64,000 nucleotides of DNA. It comes from Cunninghamia lanceolata (Eukaryota > Streptophyta > Pinopsida > Cupressales > Cupressaceae). How positions within the stretch are numbered: the first letter of the stretch is position 1; the number at the start of each line of letters is the position of its first letter. The position numbers were made by a program, and so were the translations under genes. Positions 57,210-64,000 of the stretch are shown in pieces. Location: NCBI GenBank assembly GCA_027924645.1, contig BSBN01000213.1, forward strand, positions 32,490,501 through 32,554,500. Direction: 5' to 3'. Under the pieces are notes generated by a model. That model saw only the letters and a program-made list of their open reading frames with translations, was not told where the DNA came from and searched no databases.

Positions 57210-58630
57210 TAAGCTGCACACTTGTGCTTGGGATCCCAAGGCTCTCTGCAGTGAAAACAGAGCTTCTTCCTCCTAAGGTCATTTAGCTGATCATTATCTA
57301 ACCTAGAAGAACTCTTATGTGGCTGGTGTCATAAGTCCCTATGAAAAGGTCTCGTCTCTCTCCTATGCTGAAAGTTCTTATTCTAAAATTTACTCCTCCA
57401 AGCAGAAGACTCCATATCACGGGCCTTCCTCATGGCCTCCTATAATGTCATAGGGTCCAAACCCTTCACCTAACCTCGTAGAGGATCAGACAACCCATCA
57501 ACAAAAAGCACGATCAACCTCCTCTCTGATATGTCTAAAACAATGATCGAGAGATCCTGGAACTCTGAAATGTACGAGTCCACTGATCCATTCTGTCTCA
57601 ACTGTGCCAGCTCCTTGAACTACAACTCCGGATCCTTCTTGTCGAACCTGTCTATGAGTCTGGCTGTGAACTCTACATAAGATGTGATCTGGTCATTTCC
57701 CAAAGTAACCTTCCCATTGCTCCACCACTTATGTGCGCTGCCCTCCAAGTGTAAGGCCGCATATGTGATGGCATCACTCTCTGGCATGGGGCTGATCTGT
57801 AAATAACTATCCAACTTTTGGACCCAAGCTCTTGCTGTAGTTTTCCCTGAACCATCAAAGTAAGGTAAAGTCATCTTACTGACTTTCTTCTGTAGCTCAC
57901 TATTTTACTGCCTATTATCCCCTCTGGGTCTGTGTCTCATCCGGAGATCTGCATAGTCTCTGAAAGTCATCTCCGCTCTAAACTCCGCACTGGAAGCCTG
58001 CCAATCTCTAAAGATCTCCTCCTGGAACTCCAACTGTGTAGCATCCCTTTCGGGCATCTCGTCCCTCGATATAAAGATAGGAATGCCTAGTCTATCTGCA
58101 GCTATGAGTTGTGTAACACCCCTGTTATTCACGGAAGCCTCTCCATCATGATCTCTGTGTCTGTTTCTATCCCCATTGTTTCTATCACCGTTCCGCTCAC
58201 CATTACCTCGGTCCCCCTAACCTCGGTCTCTACGTCTATCATCCTCATTCCTATCTCTATTCCTGTCATTCTTGTCCCTATCCCTGTCATTCCAGTATCT
58301 ATTCCGGTCTCCATTTTCCTCTTCCTCCTCCAGCTCAGGAAATAATCGGCCAAGAAGCCGAGCAAGTGCCAACTGGGACCTGTCCAAGCTCGCAACAATC
58401 TGCTGCTGACCTCGAGCCAAATCATTAAGGATATCTCTGGTGCTAGGCTTTCCAATCTCCCTGTCTCCCATGTTTTCAGGATGTTCTGGAAGTACCCCAG
58501 AAAAAGGATCTGTTTTAGGAACTTCAAGATCTTCCTCACTATAAAATACCACCGGTTGCTCGTCAGCAGCTACAACCTCTATATCAGTATCAAAGGGATC
58601 TATTTGTGGCACAGGATTCTCTGGTTGCAC
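57210..58630 (-). pseudogene. Element 5 gag (broken)
   Basis: N-terminus with STRDILNDLARGQ and a charged Asp/Arg/Asn repeat tract (about 58320-58180), a frame change, then ASSAEFRAEMTF and the capsid-like block LEGSAHKWWSNGKVTLGN (57874-57620). The zinc knuckle CFHCREPWDPKHKC (about 57221-57265) is intact (C-X2-C-X7-H-X-C). Several stops lie between the blocks. Confidence 0.9.
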
Positions 58631-58766
58631 TGACTGTAGATTTTGTGTTCTCTATGGATTTCTTGTACCATGTCTCTGTCTAAAGTAATATCTATCAGCA
58701 CCCGGCTGCATGTCTCAGTCTCACTTCTACATGTCTGTTTCAACATCACAGGATGGCAAGATCATC

Positions 58767-58778
58767 GCTCTGATTCCA
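58767..58778 (-). other. Primer binding site of Element 5 (one mismatch)
   Basis: Reads TGGAATCAGAGC on the minus strand, one base inside the 5' LTR; it differs from TGGTATCAGAGC of the other elements at one position. Confidence 0.85.
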
Positions 58779-58779
58779 C

Positions 58780-60278
58780 TGTAATGTGTCGTACCTGTTT
58801 GTATATTTTTTTTAATGATCTTTTATGTGTTATTTTTAATTTTTAGAGTGGTCTTTCAGAACTAGAGAGAAGAATTCAGAAGGGGTTTCAGTTTTCCTAC
58901 AGGACGTGTTGCTGAAGCATACAATATATTGCATATGACAGAAACCCAGAAAATATATAATAGATATAAAGAAACTAACAGATACCCAGATAGTAAAATG
59001 GCCAATAAACAATTACTATCACATACCCTTGTTGAGATTTGCAACTTCATACAATAGTTGTAGCCAAACCGGCAATGGGTATGGCTGAGAATCACACAAA
59101 TCACCCAAGGAGTACAAGATATTACAATGGAAATGTTTTTAGCAAATGTATTGATCAGGGATGCCACTAAAGAGGTGATTTATCAGTTGTAATCACACGG
59201 AAAAGACTGCCCAAAACCCCACGTCCACTATATGTAGTTGTACGGCCAAGTGGGAGAGCAATCAACAACCAAGGCAGCTAGAAACTTCTTAAAACAGCAC
59301 TGTATTGACCTACACACTATCACTCCAGCTGGGCGACCAATATAGGAAGAGATTTATGCACCCAAACTTCACCAAACTGCATTCATGAAGTGGTACGGCT
59401 GGCTAGAAGGGTACGGCCAACAAAGGAAATATGCAACAGCCAAAGATCTTTAACAATCTCTACCAAAATCTGTTCCAATCTCCTTGTTATCAGAAATATC
59501 ATCTATCTGCAAAGATATATAACATTCATCTCCAAACAATCACTCCAAACGAACTCCATTGAAGCACCAATGTGAATACTGAGTGTATCCACCTCCGAAG
59601 CACCTTTGGGTAGTATTGCACACTTGTAGAATGTTGCTACTCAGGGAGGTTCTCGTCTCCAAGAGCCTCTGGTTCGAATCTCCAAACCCTCAACTAGTAC
59701 AAACCCTAGCAGAGCTCAAAATGAGAAATATCATAAAGCAAGCATAATGCAAAATGAGCCCTTCAACACCTTTATAACTTACTCCAAGCCCAATGCCCCT
59801 TTTGGAGGGAATTCGCATTTGTTTTATTATTTAATTTTCATCCCCTTATGACTCCCATGGGCGCCCACCTCCTAGAGGGTCACTTTTAAGTTATAACTTA
59901 TTTTTATATAGTGACCATATAATATTTATTTGTAAAGTCCGAACAAATAATTATATTAAACTTCGGACTTTAAAATAAATATGAAAACAGTGTCAGAATG
60001 CCATGTTCTTTAGCTCATCAGAAAGGTCTTGACAAAACGCTTCTGACCCCACTCTGAAAATCCCAAATCGACACTGAACCCGAACTTACTAAAAATAGTA
60101 ATGCTCAAGATTAAACCAGGCCAACTTTGAAGGTGCCAATTGGATCCTCTGAATGCGAACCAACTCTCCAACATCGACAAATGCCTCCGAGCCAAACTAA
60201 CTCCAGTTCCCTATCCAAACTGCTAGTCCACGGGAACTGAGTGATGGACTAACCATGTGTCATGAAGGGGACATTACA
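58780..60278 (-). repeat. 5' LTR of Element 5
   Basis: 1499 bp, TGTAATGTGTCG to GGACATTACA on the plus strand. Minus TATA-like AAGTTATAAAGG at 59769-59780, dyad CTAAAAATAG at 60089-60098, hairpin at 60222-60253. Confidence 0.93.
60222..60253 (-). other. Conserved U3 hairpin, Element 5
   Basis: In element orientation the arms are GTTAGTCCA and TGGACTAGC: eight Watson-Crick pairs and one G.U wobble around a 14-nt loop ending GTTCCCG. Pairs six and eight differ from Element 3 but stay paired. Confidence 0.78.
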
Positions 60279-60285
60279 ATATCTC

Positions 60286-61320
60286 CATGGACTTCATCAC
60301 GGGGCTACCAAAAGTTTAGGGGAAGCATTGCATCTTTGTAGTGGTCAACAAGTTGACCAAGTTTGCGCATTTCTTTGCCATATCAGTGACTCATACAGCA
60401 GTGCAGGTAGCTGATCTATTCTTTAGGGAGATTTTCAAGTTGCATGCGATACTCGGGGGCATTGTGAGCAATAGGGACAACAAGTTCTTAAGTCTCTTTT
60501 GGTAGGAGTTGTTCAGATTGTGTTGCACTGAGCTTACTCCTAGTACCAGTTACCACCCGCAGACCGACGAGCAAACAGAGAGTGAATAAATGGGTGGAAT
60601 GGTATCTCAAGAACTGTGTCGGGCAGCAAAGAGTGTGGATTAAGTGGTTACGCCTGGGGGAGTACTGCTATAACACAACATATCACATGTCTATCAGGAT
60701 GACTCCATTCAGGGCCCTATATGGATATGATGCGCCTAGTTTCACAAACTTGCTACTTGGTGATAGCAGAGTGCCGAAAGCTAAGGACTTGTTGCAAGAG
60801 AGCCAAGACATCATGAAATAGCTCAAGGAGAATTTGCAGCAAGCACAAAACCAGTAGAAATTATATGCAGACCAGCACCGAGTAGAGCAGAGTTTTGAGG
60901 CTGGGGACATGGTCTATCTGAGACTCCAACCCTACAGGCAATCCACTCTCAAAAGGAATGGAGCAAAGAAACTAAAACCCAAGTTCTATGGTTCGTTTAG
61001 GGTATCTAGGAGAGTAGGGGAAGTAGCTTACGAGCTAGAGCTACCAGCTAATAACTGAGTGCACAATGTATTTCATGTATCTAGGCTTAAGAAAGCACTT
61101 GGACATAATGTTGTTCCTTCATCTGATCTTCCACCTTTGGATGAGGAAGGGAAGCTAATCCTACTTCCAAAAGCTATCATTGACACCCGAGAGAGGAATC
61201 TCAGAAAGAGGATCATCAAAGAGTACCAAGTGAAATGGAAGAACTTGCCAGTTGAGGATGCAACGTGGGAGAGTGAGTAGATACTGTAGCATCTTGAGCT
61301 AAGATTGCCTGAGGACAAGC
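60286..61320 (+). pseudogene. Element 4 integrase core and chromodomain (broken)
   Basis: Resumes after Element 5 with MDFITGLPK, then VVVNKLTKFAHFF, SNRDNKFLSLFW and SYHPQTDEQTES. A frameshift near 60582 leads to MNKWVEWYLKN and the open frame to 60821. The GPF-like module LQPYRQSTLKRNG (about 60925) and a chromodomain with EYQVKWKNLPVEDATWE (about 61222-61272) follow. Several stops are present. Confidence 0.9.
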
Positions 61321-61339
61321 TATTTTGGGGAGGGTGGAC
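61321..61339 (+). other. Polypurine tract of Element 4
   Basis: TTTTGGGGAGGGTGGAC directly before the 3' LTR. Confidence 0.8.
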
Positions 61340-62759
61340 TGTAATGTCCCCTTCTTAGCCCAGACTGACAGGTGGAGCAGTTAGCCTATTCTAGGGTTCT
61401 TGTAGGCTAATGGAGGTGGTTAGGGAACCACTTTGGTCACATTTTACTAGGATTTACTATTTATAGTAAGTCAAGTAGGAGGTCACCGATGAGGTCCGAT
61501 CGACATTTCCATTTTTAGCACTGCCAGTTGGGAGTACCTAGCACATTGCACTTGGGTTTCAAGTTGGCAAAGGAATTACCTGTCGAAGAATAAGTTAAAT
61601 TAAATATTTAACTTATACTAGTAAAGTGCCTAAGTCACTTTATGTTATAAAGGTGACTTATAATATTGGTTGATATAAGTTGTTTTAAAAGACATGGTGC
61701 TAGGAGTTGGGCGCCCACTTCATGGGGACTTGAGGTGACATTAAGTTATTAAAATATAAAATAATAAAAGTCCTCTTGGGCGTTGGGAGTGAAGGGGTAA
61801 AAAGAAAAGAAGTGAAGGCATTTTGATTCATTCATTCAATCTTGGAAAATACTTTGCCGTGAGCTTGAAGCTTTGGCTTTGTGGTTGTAATAGGGTTTTG
61901 CAGAGACGAAAACCTCTATGGAATCGCTCTCTTCATGTTTGAAAGACAACATCAAGAAGGTTGCTGGGAGCTTCATACAGAGGCTTCGCATTGTGCTTAG
62001 ATTTATGCATTTTTGAAGAGATTTGACCATGATAATACATAGTTTTGTATGAGCAACTGATAAAGACTTTGTATTGCAAATCTGGGTGGTTTGGGGAGAG
62101 ATTTGGGACTATTTTCCTCTTCATACACAGATCATACCATCTGCAGGGACAGGCCGTACCTTTGAGCAACTGATATTGAGTTTTGGGAAGCTATTACATG
62201 TTTCAAGGCAATTGGAATCAGTCACTGTTGCAGAACCAAACTGAGCATATCAAAGTAGTTTTGAGGAGGATTTTGAGGCAAATTACTTGCTGATATAAAC
62301 CCCAACTTGGCTGTACAGCAGCAAGGAGGTCGTGGGTCTTCAAGGAGGTCAAACACCTCATTTCTGTGGCTTCTATCACACTCATCTTGGGTGCCTAGGG
62401 TTATAGAATCCATAGAATCTCATTGTTTGATGGAGAACACTCCTTTGTTGGTGTATTTAAGGTGATTTCTGAAGTGTGTATTGCTGGTTCATGTACAACA
62501 GAAATATCAAGTTGAAGAAAATGAAATGGGTATGTTACTATAATTCATTTTGAATGATTTTATGATCTAGGTCTTCAATATTTTATGCATATCTGTTATA
62601 TATTTTCTAGGTTTATTGCATGCACCATATTTCATTGTTATATTGCAAAACAATCATATGCGAAAACACAAACAAACCCTAAACACATTCAACAGTGAAA
62701 CCAGAACAAAATACCAAAAAAATATTGGCATAAAACCCTATAGGACAGTGTATATTACA
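61340..62759 (+). repeat. 3' LTR of Element 4
   Basis: 1420 bp, TGTAATGTCCCC to TATATTACA. Hairpin 61380-61411; dyad CTATTTATAG at 61457-61466. Confidence 0.94.
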
Positions 62760-62764
62760 TCCAA

Positions 62765-64000
62765 TGGCAATGCCATTCTAAAAGCACAACTCTAGTGGAA
62801 AGAGATGATCAAAAGTGCAACCAAAATGAAGTGAATTCGAGAATTAAACATAGGTTGCACTTTTTCATAGGCAATGCCTTCCCAAAATGGCGACCTAAGT
62901 GGTAAATGTATAGCAAAAGCACACCAAGTAATGAATAATTTAAAACATATGGAATTAATCACACTTTAAAGTGGCAATGCCACCCAAAAATTGTGACAAG
63001 TAGGTTAAGTCAGCTATGAGCAAGTTCAACGCCTACTTTCATGTTTTCAAAAGAAAAAAAAATTAAAAGACACAGTGCCCTTATTCCAGTCAGCCTGTTT
63101 TAAAAAGAAAGCAAAGTTAAAGCAGAAAAGAGCCCATTTGAATGATTTATTTCTTCTTTGCATTGTGCAATAGACAGGGTAGGATTCCTTTAAGGCAGGG
63201 CTTTATTAAGATTATTTTATTAATACTTGATCCCAAAAGCTTCCTTTGAGGAACTTATAAATAAGTGCCTTGAGCACATAGATTGTAATGGGAGTTGATA
63301 CTAAACTTATGCTACAAAAATTGTCATTCAAAGGTTGAAGTCAAGTCATTGTGTTTGTGTGTAATTAAGGATATTGGATGTAAAATGTATGCTTTAGAAA
63401 CTATTTAGTTGTTATTGTTATTCAATAATTGTTAAACCTATGTTTGTAATTTTGTGAGTTAAATTCAATTGAGCAACCTTGTCAAGCTTTGCATTGATGC
63501 TCATTATTCAATTAAGTAATAACTTTATGTATTCTTTTGAAAATTTATTTTCTGGAACCATATGATGTTCAACCAGTTAATCATTTCTTATTGATATAGA
63601 ATATTGGTCTCCAATTTAGCCAATAGTTGGCATTTATTGGTGCTATTTAGTTGAATTTCTATTTATAGCCAAATATTGGTCTCTACTTTAACTAGTAGGA
63701 GGTTGTGCTTGTTTGTGCTTGAAGTGTTTACCCTCAATTTGAAAATCTCGTTGCAAGACTTGATTGTTGACAATCCAATTATGCATCTGAGGCAAAAACT
63801 GTAAAATCCCTAACAAGATCTACCCTAAAATTCTAATTTTTATTTTATGAGTTCTGCCCTCGATTTCTGCTCCAAACCCTAGGTTCTGATTTTATTTTCT
63901 GATTACAAACAAGGGTGGACAATGAACATATATGTGCCAAGATGCTCAAATAAACATGCCAATAATGGACCCTTATGATAATAACGTCAACCATAAACTC
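62765..64000 (+). repeat. Older repeat with AAGTGGCAA array, right part
   Basis: The motif array continues to about 63000, then AT-rich sequence with a TATA-like TTATAAATAA at 63255-63264 and no coding region. This resembles the U3-TATA-R arrangement of a plus-strand LTR older than Elements 3 and 4. Its 3' end was not identified. Confidence 0.45.

Larger units (their letters stand above)
46040..60278 (-). mobile_element. Element 5: Ty3/Gypsy chromovirus nested in Element 4
   Basis: Minus-strand element with LTRs 46040-47844 (3') and 58780-60278 (5'), a primer site at 58767-58778 and a purine tract at 47845-47865. Gag, protease, RT, RNase H, integrase and chromodomain run from right to left. 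Two later solo LTRs, B2 (48937-53539) and C (54980-56273), sit in integrase and RT; leaving them out with one target copy each rejoins the frame. The 3' LTR is about 300 bp longer than the 5' LTR because of a local triplication. Confidence 0.93.
40914..62759 (+). mobile_element. Element 4: Ty3/Gypsy chromovirus split by Element 5
   Basis: LTRs 40914-42317 and 61340-62759 with exact duplication TCCAA (40909-40913, 62760-62764). The primer site is at 42319-42330 and the purine tract at 61321-61339. The element itself is about 7.6 kb; the rest is Element 5 and its passengers, inserted in the integrase. The insertion point is 4 bp from that of Element 3 in the same older repeat. Gag shares STRDILNDLARGQ with Element 5, so the two belong to one lineage. 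Confidence 0.94.

Noticed and set aside
58109..58345. Plus-strand ORF rich in Ile, Val, Pro and Ser
   Set aside because: It is the antisense of the charged Asp/Arg repeat in Element 5 gag.

Overview
The window is repeat-dominated nuclear DNA of a seed plant, most likely a gymnosperm with a large genome. The reasons are: almost everything recognisable is a Ty3/Gypsy chromovirus (gag-protease-RT-RNase H-integrase-chromodomain order, tRNA-iMet primer site); elements are nested several deep and decayed; and an inserted mitochondrial atp6 fragment keeps many C positions that plant mitochondria edit to U. I cannot name a species. No intact protein-coding gene, rRNA, tRNA gene or CRISPR array was found. 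The only candidate host gene is two 3' exons near the left edge (931-1566, minus).

Left nest (3.7-22.7 kb). A decayed unknown ORF (minus) was split by Element 1, a minus-strand chromovirus (4189-22696, TSD atagt). Its pol was split by a non-autonomous hAT transposon, hAT1 (8519-19269, 8-bp TSD). hAT1 received Element 2 (8799-18478), an LTR element with no gag-pol but with unfamiliar ORFs. The 5' LTR of Element 2 then received a mitochondrial atp6 fragment (14421-14706) and Solo LTR A (15063-17306). Removing hAT1 and one TSD copy rejoins the pol frame.

Middle (22.7-32.8 kb). More pieces of the same decayed ORF (22702-23085, 28881-29186) lie between partly resolved LTR-like sequence, a second hAT element carrying a transposase C-terminus (hAT2, 26415-27453), and Solo LTR B1 (29187-32134, TSD gtatc).

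Right nest (32.8-62.8 kb). Two plus-strand chromoviruses entered the same older repeat 4 bp apart: Element 3 (32813-40904, TSD ctttt) and Element 4 (40914-62759, TSD tccaa). The integrase of Element 4 is split by minus-strand Element 5 (46040-60278), whose pol is in turn split by Solo LTR B2 (48937-53539, TSD gaaat) and Solo LTR C (54980-56273, TSD gagtc). All coding regions have stops or frameshifts, so none of these copies looks autonomous.

The most interesting signals are non-coding. (1) Seven different LTR families share a 9-bp dyad/hairpin about 35-75 bp from the LTR 5' end, with paired substitutions and G.U wobbles. (2) A second dyad with a CTA(W)TAG core lies 110-230 bp in. (3) Several LTRs carry long arrays of a short family-specific motif (GGCGC, TTCCATCC, TTYGATGC, AAGTGGCAA), usually upstream of a TATA box.
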